From: [Flexibacter] sp. ATCC 35208
GTDB lineage: Bacteria; Bacteroidota; Bacteroidia; Chitinophagales; Chitinophagaceae
Direction of reading: 5' to 3'
DNA: 64,000 bases
NCBI RefSeq assembly: GCF_001975825.1
Contig: NZ_MTKN01000033.1
Location: forward strand, 23,127 to 87,126
Shown piece by piece: positions 46,197 through 54,674 of this stretch; the first letter of the stretch is position 1, and the number at the start of each line of letters is the position of its first letter. The notes below the pieces were generated by a model that saw only the letters and a list, made by a program, of their open reading frames with translations, ran no database searches and had not been told where the DNA came from. The translations under genes were made by a program, and so were the position numbers.

Positions 46197-46772
46197 ATGC
46201 GTCGTTCATTATTCCTATGCCTTGCCCTTTTGGCAACAGTTACTGCCTTTGCGCAGCGTGGTGTAGCTATTCTGCCGTTCTCCGTTAACTATGGTATTCC
46301 CGCAGGAGAGGTTACACCTGAAATGCAAGATTACACTAAAAAGATTGGTGTCTTTTTACAGGAGGCGCTCTACAATTCTCTCTATGCCGGTGGCGATACG
46401 CTACAACCGGCAGGAAGAACAAACAAACTGCTTACAGATGCCGGTATTGAACCGGATCAGCCTTACTACCTGGACAAAACAGGGTTGTGCATTCTCCTGA
46501 AAGTAAAGTACGTAATTGCCGTACAGGTAACCTATGGTAAAGGCGCTGATAAAGCCAGGAAAGAGGGAGGCCCGGATTGGTTCAAACTAACCAACGATAT
46601 GGACAAGTCCCGCGGCTTCAAACTGGAAGTATTTGCATCCAACGGGCAGAGTGCCTGGGATTACAAGGAAAGCTACAGCTGGAATCAGCTTATCGTTCCA
46701 AATTCGCAGGTATTCCAGGTTGATACTTATCAACGTGTGAAAAAACAAATTGAAGGCTTTTTACAGTTATAA
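46197..46772 (+). CDS. Secreted protein of unknown function
   Basis: The 191-residue protein has a signal peptide (MRRSLFLCLALLATVTAFAQ) and then RGVAILPFSVNYG, which resembles the start of CsgG- or TolB-like periplasmic proteins, but no full family match is certain. It contains TGLCILLKVKYVIAVQV, suggesting a mixed alpha/beta fold. It is 27 bp from the membrane protein gene that follows, so the two may be co-transcribed. Confidence 0.75.
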   Translation: MRRSLFLCLALLATVTAFAQRGVAILPFSVNYGIPAGEVTPEMQDYTKKIGVFLQEALYNSLYAGGDTLQPAGRTNKLLTDAGIEPDQPYYLDKTGLCILLKVKYVIAVQVTYGKGADKARKEGGPDWFKLTNDMDKSRGFKLEVFASNGQSAWDYKESYSWNQLIVPNSQVFQVDTYQRVKKQIEGFLQL

Positions 46773-46798
46773 TAAGCCCTTTTTGTTATCTTCCCGTT

Positions 46799-47149
46799 AT
46801 GAAGTCTTTCCCTCGTTTTATCTTAATCGTTATACTCAGTTATCTGGGTGGTTTGTTTTTAGCATGGTGGACGGTGGCAATTGCGGCTTTTGTTGTAGCT
46901 GTAATCATTCCATTGCCGCCATTGCGTAGTTTTATGAACGGCTTCATTGCCGTGTTCCTGCTTTGGCTGGCATTAGCCTTCCTGGCAGATGTACGGAATG
47001 ACCACATCCTGGCAAACAGGATGAGCGAATTGATTCTGAAGGTTAAAAGTCCGATATTGATTGGCGTAGTAAGCGCATTTATCGGTGGGCTTACGGCAGG
47101 CCTGGGTAGTTTATCAGGTAGTTATCTGCGGTACAAAAGGACACTATAA
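46799..47149 (+). CDS. Small polytopic membrane protein of unknown function
   Basis: The 116-residue protein has four likely helices: ILIVILSYLGGLFLAWWTV, AAFVVAVIIPLP, FIAVFLLWLALAFLA and ILIGVVSAFIGGLTAGLG. No known motif. A terminator with a T-run follows 14 bp after the stop (47163-47197), so it ends a transcription unit with the secreted protein gene before it. Confidence 0.75.
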   Translation: MKSFPRFILIVILSYLGGLFLAWWTVAIAAFVVAVIIPLPPLRSFMNGFIAVFLLWLALAFLADVRNDHILANRMSELILKVKSPILIGVVSAFIGGLTAGLGSLSGSYLRYKRTL

Positions 47150-47162
47150 AACTCATTTTTAG

Positions 47163-47197
47163 AAGGATCGTTTTTGTCAATGGCAAAAGCGATCCTT
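47163..47197 (+). terminator. Terminator after the small membrane protein gene
   Basis: A 16-bp stem with two G-U pairs (47163-47178 with 47182-47197), 3-nt loop and a T-run. It lies 20 bp ahead of the DUF5686 gene, so that gene is either read through or has a promoter within the hairpin region. Confidence 0.75.
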
Positions 47198-47216
47198 TTT
47201 CATATAAAAGGAAATT

Positions 47217-49748
47217 ATGCACAGCACTGCATTGACAGTATTCTTTAGTATGTTGTTTAACCTCGCGCAGGCCACCATTGTCAAGGGACGTATTACGAAT
47301 GAACAACAAATCCCACTTCCATACGCAACTATTTTCATAAAGGGTACCACTACTGGTACAACCAGCAATGCTGCCGGACAGTATCAGCTGGACATTCCAG
47401 CAGGCACTTATACACTGGTATGCCAGTATATGGGCTATCGTAAACTGGAAAAACAAGTCATTATTACCAATACAGAACAGACGCTGGATTTTGCCTTACA
47501 ACCCGTAAGCATGCAGATCAAAGAAGTGGTGGTTAAATCAGGTGGGGAAGACCCTGCTTACGCCATTATCAGGGCAGCGATCAAAAAGCGTAACTTTTAC
47601 CGTCACCAGGTAAATGAGTATACCTGCAATGATTATATCAAAGGTATGTTCAAGCTGAGGGATGTGCCTGAAAAGTTTTTCGGGAAGAAGTTAGATAAGA
47701 AAGACATGGGTGTCGACTCTTCCGGGCAAGGTGTGGTATTCCTCTCTGAATCTATGACCCGCGTAGACTTTCAGGAGCCTGACAATGTAAAGGTCGAAGT
47801 ACTCTCTGCACGTCAGAGTGGCGGTGGATTTGGGTTCAGTTTTCCGGCTTTTATAGACCTCTATGATAACAACGTGACCGCTGTTATTACTCAATTCAAC
47901 AAACGTGGTTACATTTCTCCCATTGCAGAAAACGCCTTACTCTATTATAAATACCAGCTGGAAGGCACCTTCCAGGATGATGGCAAAACCGTCAATAAAA
48001 TAAAGGTGATGCCCCGCAGGAAATTCGAACCACTGTTCTCCGGTTATATCTTTATCACGGACGACGACTGGCGGATCCACAGTGCAGACCTGCTACTTAC
48101 ACAGGATTATCAGCTTGAGATCATGGATACCCTGCGCATCCGCCAGATCCATGTACCTGTGAACAATGAAGTCTGGCGTACCAAAGATCAGGTCATTACC
48201 ATGAGCATCAAACAATTTGGGTTTGATATGGTGGGCAATTTTGTGAATGTATATTCAAATTACGACCTGCATCCTAACTTCCAAAAGAAGCATTTCGATA
48301 ATACTATCATGCGGTACGATACCGCTTTCGATAAAAAACTACTGGCCTACTGGGATAGCATTCGTCCCGTGCCACTAGAAAAGGAAGAAGTAAAGGACTT
48401 CCGTGTAAAAGACAGTACTGCCCAGGCGGAGAGGGACAGCGCCAGGTCTTCCCGTACGCTCGATACGTTGCGCAAACACCAGCACCCTGTCAAATTTACC
48501 GACTTCTTCTGGTCTGGGGCAAAACATAACTATTACTTTCAGAGAGATACAGGAATTTATTCACATCAGCTGTCTATGAAAGGGTTGATTAAACAACTCG
48601 GGTACAACACTGTAGAAGGGCTGGTACTAAATGTGGAACCTGAACTGAAACTGAACCTTTCCCGGTCACAGGAGCTGAAGATCATGCCTTATATCCGCTA
48701 TGGTTTCAGCAATACACACCTCAATGCCTGGACTTATCTGCAATGGACGCAGGAGAGCCGGATTCACAACCGCATTGGCCAGAATACCTGGATACTGGGT
48801 GGTGGGAAAAGGGTAAGCCAGTTCAATCACGATAATCCTATTTCTCCCCTGGAAAATGAGTTCTATACCTTGTTCCTGAAGGAGAATTATATGAAGCTGT
48901 ATGAGAATTACTTTACCACGCTTCAGTTTACCCGACGGTTTGAGAACAATTCTTTCCTCAGGTTGGGGGTACGGTATGAGGATCGTATGCCATTGGAGAA
49001 TACCACCGACTTTGTATTTTTTAAGAACAGCAATAAACAGTTCCTTCCCAACCATCCCTACGAGCTGGCAGATATTCCATTTACCCGGAACCAGGCTTTG
49101 GTGGCAGAACTTGGGTTCTCTTTCCAGCCAGGGCAGAAATTTATCGAGCTGCCGGACAGGAAGATCGCCTTTGGTTCTAAATATCCCATTTTTGGGGTCA
49201 CGTATACCAAGGGGATCCATGGTATAGCGGGTAGTGATGCGGATTTTGATAAATGGCAGTTCCAGATCAAGGATAATATGAACCTGAAGCTATTCGGGGA
49301 GTTTATGTATAGGGTAAAATTGGGTGGATTCCTGAATGATAAGCATGTAGATATACCTGATTATCAGCACTTCAACGGGAACCAGACCTTCTATAATATC
49401 AACTATCTGAATAGTTTCCAGCTGGCACCTTACTACAGGTACAGCACGACGGCGCCATTTTATGCGACCGCCAATGTGGAGCATCATTTTAACGGGTTGC
49501 TGACAAATAAAATCCCTTTGCTAAACAGGTTGAAATGGAACCTGGTAGCTGGTTCTAACGCTTTTTATGTGAACCAGAATAACAATTATGTAGAAGTTTT
49601 TGCCGGGTTGGAGAATATTTTTAAGCTGTTGCGCATTGATGTAATCGCGGGATACCAAAGTAAGGATGCGACACGCATAGGAGTGAGGGTAGGATTTGGA
49701 GGATTATTTGGTGGGATGGTGCGCCAGCAGAATACGCCGGAGCCATAG
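47217..49748 (+). CDS. DUF5686 outer-membrane protein with CarboxypepD_reg-like domain
   Basis: The 843-residue protein has a hydrophobic N-terminus ending AQAT as signal peptide, a carboxypeptidase-regulatory-like domain (KGRITNEQQIPLPYATIFIKG, about residues 22-110) and the DUF5686 body, with AIIRAAIKKRNFY near residue 125 and a beta-rich C-terminal half ending in aromatic and polar strands typical of a barrel (residues 480-843). The family is widespread in Bacteroidota, with a proposed outer-membrane barrel but no settled role. An AAAAGGA sequence at 47206-47212 may act as ribosome-binding site. A small hairpin follows the stop. Confidence 0.85.
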   Translation: MHSTALTVFFSMLFNLAQATIVKGRITNEQQIPLPYATIFIKGTTTGTTSNAAGQYQLDIPAGTYTLVCQYMGYRKLEKQVIITNTEQTLDFALQPVSMQIKEVVVKSGGEDPAYAIIRAAIKKRNFYRHQVNEYTCNDYIKGMFKLRDVPEKFFGKKLDKKDMGVDSSGQGVVFLSESMTRVDFQEPDNVKVEVLSARQSGGGFGFSFPAFIDLYDNNVTAVITQFNKRGYISPIAENALLYYKYQLEGTFQDDGKTVNKIKVMPRRKFEPLFSGYIFITDDDWRIHSADLLLTQDYQLEIMDTLRIRQIHVPVNNEVWRTKDQVITMSIKQFGFDMVGNFVNVYSNYDLHPNFQKKHFDNTIMRYDTAFDKKLLAYWDSIRPVPLEKEEVKDFRVKDSTAQAERDSARSSRTLDTLRKHQHPVKFTDFFWSGAKHNYYFQRDTGIYSHQLSMKGLIKQLGYNTVEGLVLNVEPELKLNLSRSQELKIMPYIRYGFSNTHLNAWTYLQWTQESRIHNRIGQNTWILGGGKRVSQFNHDNPISPLENEFYTLFLKENYMKLYENYFTTLQFTRRFENNSFLRLGVRYEDRMPLENTTDFVFFKNSNKQFLPNHPYELADIPFTRNQALVAELGFSFQPGQKFIELPDRKIAFGSKYPIFGVTYTKGIHGIAGSDADFDKWQFQIKDNMNLKLFGEFMYRVKLGGFLNDKHVDIPDYQHFNGNQTFYNINYLNSFQLAPYYRYSTTAPFYATANVEHHFNGLLTNKIPLLNRLKWNLVAGSNAFYVNQNNNYVEVFAGLENIFKLLRIDVIAGYQSKDATRIGVRVGFGGLFGGMVRQQNTPEP

Positions 49749-49808
49749 AGGCCAGCTCTTTCAATAAAAGCATTCCTCAAAGAGGGAATGAAAATAATTT
49801 CATAAAAA

Positions 49809-49837
49809 AAGGGAAAGTCTGCCATTGACCTTCCCTT
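49809..49837 (-). terminator. Terminator of the 40-residue peptide gene
   Basis: An 11-bp stem with one G-U pair (49809-49819 with 49827-49837, 7-nt loop) ends in a run of Us on the minus-strand transcript (As at 49804-49810). It lies 7 bp from the stop at 49844. Confidence 0.65.
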
Positions 49838-49843
49838 GCCTGC

Positions 49844-49966
49844 CTAATATCTTTCCTTTCTTGTTTTATAGCTTTCTTTGGGATCACGATCATAAAAGTA
49901 AGCCAGGAGGCGGTATATCCACAATCCTACGATGAAGTAAAAGATGTAAAGAAAAATTGTACTCAT
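49844..49966 (-). CDS. 40-residue membrane peptide with its own terminator
   Basis: An open frame from the ATG at 49966 to TAG at 49844 encodes MSTIFLYIFYFIVGLWIYRL at the start, a clear transmembrane helix, then a charged tail DRDPKESYKTRKERY. It is in an otherwise empty 458-bp gap and is followed at once by a good minus-strand terminator, which supports it as a real gene. The family is unknown. The hydrophobic-then-basic layout suggests an N-out, C-in or similar single-pass protein. Confidence 0.6.
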   Translation of the reverse strand: MSTIFLYIFYFIVGLWIYRLLAYFYDRDPKESYKTRKERY

Positions 49967-50206
49967 AAAATTCACATTTTTGGGTTAAACGCTGATTACT
50001 TGTCCTGTTCGTTTAAGTCAAAAAGAGTGCCAAGTCTTAAAATTAATTTATATACAATAATAATCAGATAGTTATACGGGTTCAGATATGTCTGCGGCAA
50101 CCTGAACTTTTTGTATTTGTAGCATGTTATAATATTTGTAATCTAAATTCAAGCCAGAATAGTCTGGACTTTTATAACATGTTCGTGTGAATTAAAATGT
50201 CCCCTT
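49967..50206. other. Intergenic region without a clear gene
   Basis: This AT-rich 240 bp should carry the promoters of the 40-residue peptide gene and the 68-residue membrane protein gene. I see no exact -33/-7 pair, no repeats and no RNA gene. Confidence 0.4.
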
Positions 50207-50413
50207 ATGAAGAGAATTGCATTATTCGCATTCATCCTGGGTGTAGTACTTGCTACGTTCGCCTACTTTGCAGAAATCTATGACTGGGTAGGTTTACAGG
50301 AGTATTTAACGGTCGGTTTTACAGGTTATGTATTGATTATCAGTAGTGCAGCTTATTACATGTCATCCCTTCTATATGAGTGGTCCTCAGAACCTACAGT
50401 CTGGGAGGCGTGA
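50207..50413 (+). CDS. 68-residue two-helix membrane protein of unknown function
   Basis: The protein has two hydrophobic segments, IALFAFILGVVLATFAYFA and TVGFTGYVLIISSAAYYM, and short polar ends. The frame has normal codon use and sits in a sparsely coding stretch upstream of the trhO promoter. No family is recognised. Confidence 0.6.
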   Translation: MKRIALFAFILGVVLATFAYFAEIYDWVGLQEYLTVGFTGYVLIISSAAYYMSSLLYEWSSEPTVWEA

Positions 50414-50432
50414 AAATTTAAAAGTAGATTGT

Positions 50433-50440
50433 TACCTTTG
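50433..50440 (+). promoter_or_regulatory. -7 box of trhO
   Basis: TACCTTTG matches TAnnTTTG exactly. It predicts a transcript with a leader of about 90 nt before the ATG at 50538. No clear -33 box is visible. Confidence 0.5.
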
Positions 50441-50537
50441 CAGCTCCTGAAATTAGGTCAGGGGTTACGAAACCCACAAAGGGAATCGTAGAAATTTTGC
50501 TCACAAGGCAAGTGTTCTTAAAATTTCTACTAAAAAA
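50441..50537 (+). promoter_or_regulatory. Structured leader of trhO, candidate regulatory RNA element
   Basis: The leader can form a small hairpin (GGGTT at 50462-50466 with AACCC at 50471-50475) and a perfect 11-bp stem (GTAGAAATTTT at 50488-50498 with AAAATTTCTAC at 50520-50530) that ends 7 nt before the start codon. The bases TACGA (50466-50470) can also pair with TCGTA (50486-50490), which would break the long stem. Mutually exclusive pairings of this type suit a switch or a start-site block. It matches no riboswitch class that I know. Confidence 0.45.
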
Positions 50538-51569
50538 ATGGCACTACACAACCGTATTTCTGCAGCTGAACTAAAAGTAAAGCTGGCAGCAGAGACATTT
50601 CGTCGCGTCACCGTCTCGTTTTACCAGTACGCAAAGATTGAAGATCCACAGGCATTTCGTGATGACTTGTACCTCAAGCTCGATGAGCTGAAGGTATTTG
50701 GACGGATTTACGTGGCATCAGAGGGCATCAATGCCCAGATCAGTATTCCGGAGCATCACTTTGAGGAATTCAGGAATCGCCTGTATGGGTATCATTTCCT
50801 CAATGGCATACGTTTGAACGTAGCAGTAGATGATGATGGCAAATCCTTCTGGGTACTAAAGATCAAAGTGCGCGAGAAGATCGTGGCAGATGGTATCGAC
50901 GACCCATCCTTTTCCATGGAAAATAAAGGTAAATACCTGAAAGCCAGGGAATTCAATGAACTTACTGACGACCCGAATACCATTGTGGTAGATATGCGCA
51001 ACCACTACGAGTTTGAAGTGGGGCATTTTCAGAATGCGATCGAGGTGCCATCTGATACCTTTAGAGAGCAATTGCCGATGGCAGTTGATATGCTGAAGGA
51101 AAATAAAGATGCAAACATCGTGATGTATTGTACTGGTGGTATCCGTTGCGAAAAAGCATCGGCTTATATGCTGCATCATGGGTTTAAGAATGTATTCCAC
51201 CTGGAAGGGGGCATCATTGAATATACGAACAAGGCAAAGGAGCAGGGATTGCCACTCAAATTCAAAGGAAAGAACTTTGTATTTGACGATAGGTTAGGGG
51301 AGCGTATTACAGATGAAATTATCAGCAGTTGTCACCAGTGTGGAAAGCCATGCGATTCGCATACGAATTGTAAAAATGATGGTTGCCATTTGCTGTTTAT
51401 ACAATGTGAGGAGTGTGCGGCAAAGTATGATGGATGTTGTAGCTCAGCATGTCAGTCAGTGTATCACCTGGAACCAGAAGTGCAGCAGGAAATGAGGAAA
51501 GGAGCGGATAAGGGGCAGATGGTATTTAATAAGGCGAAACAGCGATTACGTCCGAGGATGAACGAATAG
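50538..51569 (+). CDS. trhO: tRNA uridine 5-oxyacetic acid pathway rhodanese TrhO
   Basis: The 343-residue protein has the N-terminal acylphosphatase-like/TrhO segment (VTVSFYQYAKI and VASEGINAQISIP), a central rhodanese domain with active-site loop MYCTGGIRCEKAS (catalytic Cys), and a C-terminal cysteine-rich part (CHQCGKPCD, then CEECAAKYDGCCSSAC) typical of the TrhO/YceA family. TrhO hydroxylates U34 of certain tRNAs in an oxygen-dependent way. The leader at 50441-50537 is structured. Confidence 0.93.
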   Translation: MALHNRISAAELKVKLAAETFRRVTVSFYQYAKIEDPQAFRDDLYLKLDELKVFGRIYVASEGINAQISIPEHHFEEFRNRLYGYHFLNGIRLNVAVDDDGKSFWVLKIKVREKIVADGIDDPSFSMENKGKYLKAREFNELTDDPNTIVVDMRNHYEFEVGHFQNAIEVPSDTFREQLPMAVDMLKENKDANIVMYCTGGIRCEKASAYMLHHGFKNVFHLEGGIIEYTNKAKEQGLPLKFKGKNFVFDDRLGERITDEIISSCHQCGKPCDSHTNCKNDGCHLLFIQCEECAAKYDGCCSSACQSVYHLEPEVQQEMRKGADKGQMVFNKAKQRLRPRMNE

Positions 51570-51615
51570 GTACACAATCCGGCATTCAAGTGCCGCAGGC
51601 GTGCATAAAAAAAAC

Positions 51616-51638
51616 CGCTTCTGCCAAAAGGAGAAGCG
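51616..51638. terminator. Bidirectional terminator after trhO
   Basis: A 7-bp stem (CGCTTCT at 51616-51622 with AGAAGCG at 51632-51638) is flanked by A- and T-runs on the two sides, so it can serve both strands. It lies 47 bp after the trhO stop. Confidence 0.65.
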
Positions 51639-51692
51639 AGTTTTTTTAATCTAATTGCTATTTCTAAAGGATATGAATACTTAAAAGAAAAA

Positions 51693-51725
51693 CCGCCCCG
51701 CGTTGTTTCTTCTGCGGCGGGGCGG
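51693..51725. terminator. GC-rich hairpin between convergent genes
   Basis: A perfect 9-bp GC stem (51693-51701 with 51717-51725, 15-nt loop), preceded by As on the plus strand, lies between trhO and the adaptor-like lipoprotein gene that ends at 51819. It may stop transcription from the minus strand. Confidence 0.5.
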
Positions 51726-51818
51726 AGTAATTGAGCATGAAAACAGTTCAGACAAATTTTACATCTGAAAGAGCTGCGTTTGCATGTCCATTCTATCAAC
51801 CTATATGCGAACTAAAAC

Positions 51819-52478
51819 TTAATTCTCGCTTAATGCATCATAGATCAGCTGCTGGTGATCTAATATCACATTCTCTCCTGCATCCAGTCCTTTGCTGATA
51901 TATGTTGTTTCTCCTGACGTTGTATAAGTCTCCACCTCTCTTAGCTGGATATTATACTTATCCTTAAACACCAGTACATAATTCCTGCAATGATCTGCGA
52001 TCACGGCATTTTCTGGCACGGCTACCATATCATCTCCTTCGCTGTAATGTAAAATGACTTTCGTGAACATCTCTGGCTTCAGTAGTTTGTTCATATCATC
52101 CAGTTTTATACTTAACTGAATTGCATTAGAAGAAGAATCGACGGCATCTACAATTCCGTAGAAGATCTTGTCGGGTAGCGCTGCAGTAACAATTTCAGCT
52201 TTATAGCCTTCTTTTACATCATCAAGGTGCTGGGAAGAATAATCTACAAGGATCTCTATATCTTTCTGCTTATTGATCTTACCAGCCACTTTTCCTGAAA
52301 AATGTAATTCCATCTGCACGGGCTCTATACTGGCAGTATCTATCCGAATTGTCTTCAACATCGTATCACTCAGTACAAAGGTCTTTTTAGTCGCCCCGCC
52401 TTCCAGCTGCGGATGTTTGCAGCCCCCCAGGAAAAATCCTGAGGAAAGTAAAAGGGAGAAAAGAAAATTGCACTTCAT
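51819..52478 (-). CDS. Short adaptor-like lipoprotein (RND adaptor remnant or variant)
   Basis: From the ATG at 52478 the product is 219 residues with a lipobox FLGGC and a sequence like the membrane-proximal half of RND adaptors: GIVDAVDSSSNAIQLSIKLDD, LLKPEMFTKVILH, MVAVPENAVIADHCRNYVLVF. The alpha-hairpin and one lipoyl half found in the full-length adaptor at 40151-41233 are missing, so it is unlikely to bridge to an outer-membrane duct. An upstream GTG/ATG would add residues that displace the signal. No pump or OMF gene is adjacent. The histidine kinase gene lies 80 bp upstream on the same strand. Confidence 0.75.
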   Translation of the reverse strand: MKCNFLFSLLLSSGFFLGGCKHPQLEGGATKKTFVLSDTMLKTIRIDTASIEPVQMELHFSGKVAGKINKQKDIEILVDYSSQHLDDVKEGYKAEIVTAALPDKIFYGIVDAVDSSSNAIQLSIKLDDMNKLLKPEMFTKVILHYSEGDDMVAVPENAVIADHCRNYVLVFKDKYNIQLREVETYTTSGETTYISKGLDAGENVILDHQQLIYDALSEN

Positions 52479-52559
52479 GTCGTTCTTTAGAATAATAGCA
52501 AAATTCCCCATTCTCACTTAAAGAATGCTTTAAACACAATTAAAAACTCATTAAAATAA

Positions 52560-53951
52560 TCAGGTGTGGGGCAGGATAACGGTGAAAATCGTGCCTTTCC
52601 CGGGGGTGGAGGAAGCGGAAATATGACCTTTGTGCAGTTGCACGATCTTTTTACAGATAGAGAGTCCTAGGCCATGGCCGCGGGTTTGATGGGCATTTGC
52701 TCCTCTATAAAAGGGTTCAAATACCTTGTTGAGTTCCTCCGGGGCTATACCGATCCCATTATCTCTGACCTGGATCTGTATATTATGTGTGAAGAAATCG
52801 ATTGTAACCCTTGCAGTGTTGTCAGTAGAAAATTTAAAGGCATTGTCCAACAGATTCAGGAATAATACCTTCAGCAGGCTCTCATTACCCTGTACTACCA
52901 GCTCTGTATCCTGGTCGGGTACTTTCAGGAAGCTGATATCGACCTTAGGGCCCCTTTGCGGTTCACCCGCTACCGGTACATGTTTTAGTTTGACGAGGTT
53001 GCCCATTTCCAGCAGCAGCTCATCCATACGTACTTCACTGAAGATAAATTTCTGCTGGTTGAGCTCACTTTGTGCCAGTTGTAGCAGACCATTACTCAGG
53101 TCGGAGAGGTTCTCTGCATCTTCCAGTACGGAGGCTAAGATATCGGCGTATACTTCTTTTGTTCTGTCTTTGGAGAGGGCTACCTGTAGCTGGCTGATGA
53201 TAGATGCCAGGGGAGTTCTCAGTTCATGGCTGGCATTGTTCACAAAGCTCTTCTGCAGGTCAAATGCATCGCTCAGGCGTTGCAGCATGGTGTTGAAGTT
53301 TGCACCCAGCTGCGCAATCTCGTCCTTGCCACGGGCTTCTACACTGATCCCCTGCAGGTTGTTGGCATTGATGGTCTTTACCTGCTTTACCAGTTTATCA
53401 ATGGGTTGTACCATTTTACGGGCAAAGAAATAGCCGATGATGACTAATAGAATTACGGCTACGACAATTTCAATTATCAGGATCCGCTTCAGGTTCTGCA
53501 GGTTCTGATAACCATATTTATCAAAGGAAGACACCAGTACGATCACCGATACATCGCCCTCTGTATAATATACACCGACCAGTTCACCGTTATCACGGCC
53601 ATGACTATACTCTCCATACTTCTTAATATAATCCAGTAAAGGACGGGAAGTACGGATTGCTGTATCCTTTAAATTAGAATACAGCAGATCGTAGTTAAGG
53701 TTATATACAAGAATGCTTTCTTTATAGAGGTCCTGGAAGGTGGTTTTATCCAGTTTGCGCAGCAGGTCTACCTTCACGGTATTATCTTCAATGATTACAT
53801 TGGCGATAGAGCGTGCGCGGTATTCCAGGCGGTCCAGGTACTCTGCCTGCCTGGATTGTGAAGAAAAGTAATAAGCGAGAATAGCAAAGGTGTTCAGCAA
53901 TATGATGGCTGAAATAGAGTAGGAGAGTGCTATTTTATATTTGATCTTCAC
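52560..53951 (-). CDS. Sensor histidine kinase
   Basis: The 463-residue kinase has an N-terminal membrane helix (IALSYSISAIILLNTFAILAYYF), a periplasmic sensor of about 130 residues, a second helix (IEIVVAVILLVIIGYFFA), a HAMP domain, the phospho-acceptor His in FVNNASHELRTPLAS (near 241) and an ATP-binding domain with DNAFKFS, DNGIGIAPEEL and RGHGLGLSICKKI. The start codon is GTG, overlapping the stop of the response regulator gene (TAGTG). This is a CusS/BaeS-like layout. Paired with the adjacent OmpR-type regulator, it probably senses an envelope or metal signal. Confidence 0.93.
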   Translation of the reverse strand: MKIKYKIALSYSISAIILLNTFAILAYYFSSQSRQAEYLDRLEYRARSIANVIIEDNTVKVDLLRKLDKTTFQDLYKESILVYNLNYDLLYSNLKDTAIRTSRPLLDYIKKYGEYSHGRDNGELVGVYYTEGDVSVIVLVSSFDKYGYQNLQNLKRILIIEIVVAVILLVIIGYFFARKMVQPIDKLVKQVKTINANNLQGISVEARGKDEIAQLGANFNTMLQRLSDAFDLQKSFVNNASHELRTPLASIISQLQVALSKDRTKEVYADILASVLEDAENLSDLSNGLLQLAQSELNQQKFIFSEVRMDELLLEMGNLVKLKHVPVAGEPQRGPKVDISFLKVPDQDTELVVQGNESLLKVLFLNLLDNAFKFSTDNTARVTIDFFTHNIQIQVRDNGIGIAPEELNKVFEPFYRGANAHQTRGHGLGLSICKKIVQLHKGHISASSTPGKGTIFTVILPHT

Positions 53952-54637
53952 TATTCTTCTGCAAGGTAGTATCCCATACCAGTTTTGGTATGCAGCAGCT
54001 TATTTTCGAAATCCTTATCGATTTTTTTACGAAGGAAGTTCATGTATACTTCGATCACATTGGTACCTGTATCGAAGTCAATATCCCATACCTTTTCGGC
54101 AATGACGAGTTTGGAGATCACCTTCCCTTTGTGCAGGGCCAGGAATTCCAGCAATTGGTATTCTTTGGCTGTGAGGGGGATTTTTTTACCACTACGGGTC
54201 ACTTCTTTCTTTTCCCTGTCTATTTCGAGGTCGGCGATGACGATCTTGTATTGAGAGTTCTGTTGTACTTCGCTACCAGCTCTTTTCAGGAATACGCGGA
54301 TGCGCGCGAGGAGTTCCCGGAAATCGAACGGCTTTACGAGATAATCGTCTGCCCCCAGCTCAAAGGCCTGCATCTTGTCTTCCATACCGCCCAGGGCAGT
54401 CAGCATGATAATGGGGATACGGTTATTGCGGCGGCGGATCACTTCGCATACTTCATAACCATTACTATGGGGCAGGTTAAGGTCCAGGATCACCAGGTCA
54501 TAATTATTGGAAGCGCCAAGGCTTTTACCCATACGGCCGTCGTAGGCTACATCTACCTCAAAGCCATTCTCCTCCAGGCCCTTTTTGACGGCGTTGGCTA
54601 CTTTTATTTCATCTTCGACTACGAGTATTCGCTGCAT
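53951..54637 (-). CDS. OmpR-family response regulator
   Basis: The 228-residue protein has a receiver with Asp 52 as phospho-acceptor (DLVILDLNLPH), the Thr in IIMLTALG, the Lys in DDYLVKPFDF, and a C-terminal winged-helix domain (PLTAKEYQLLEFLALHKGKVIS ... TNVIEVYMNFLRKKI). It is a DNA-binding transcription factor. The gene lies immediately before and overlaps that of the histidine kinase. Targets may include the adaptor-like lipoprotein gene downstream. Confidence 0.95.
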   Translation of the reverse strand: MQRILVVEDEIKVANAVKKGLEENGFEVDVAYDGRMGKSLGASNNYDLVILDLNLPHSNGYEVCEVIRRRNNRIPIIMLTALGGMEDKMQAFELGADDYLVKPFDFRELLARIRVFLKRAGSEVQQNSQYKIVIADLEIDREKKEVTRSGKKIPLTAKEYQLLEFLALHKGKVISKLVIAEKVWDIDFDTGTNVIEVYMNFLRKKIDKDFENKLLHTKTGMGYYLAEE

Positions 54638-54674
54638 AAGCTGATTTAAGGATGATGTGTACTGATGGAGCGGA

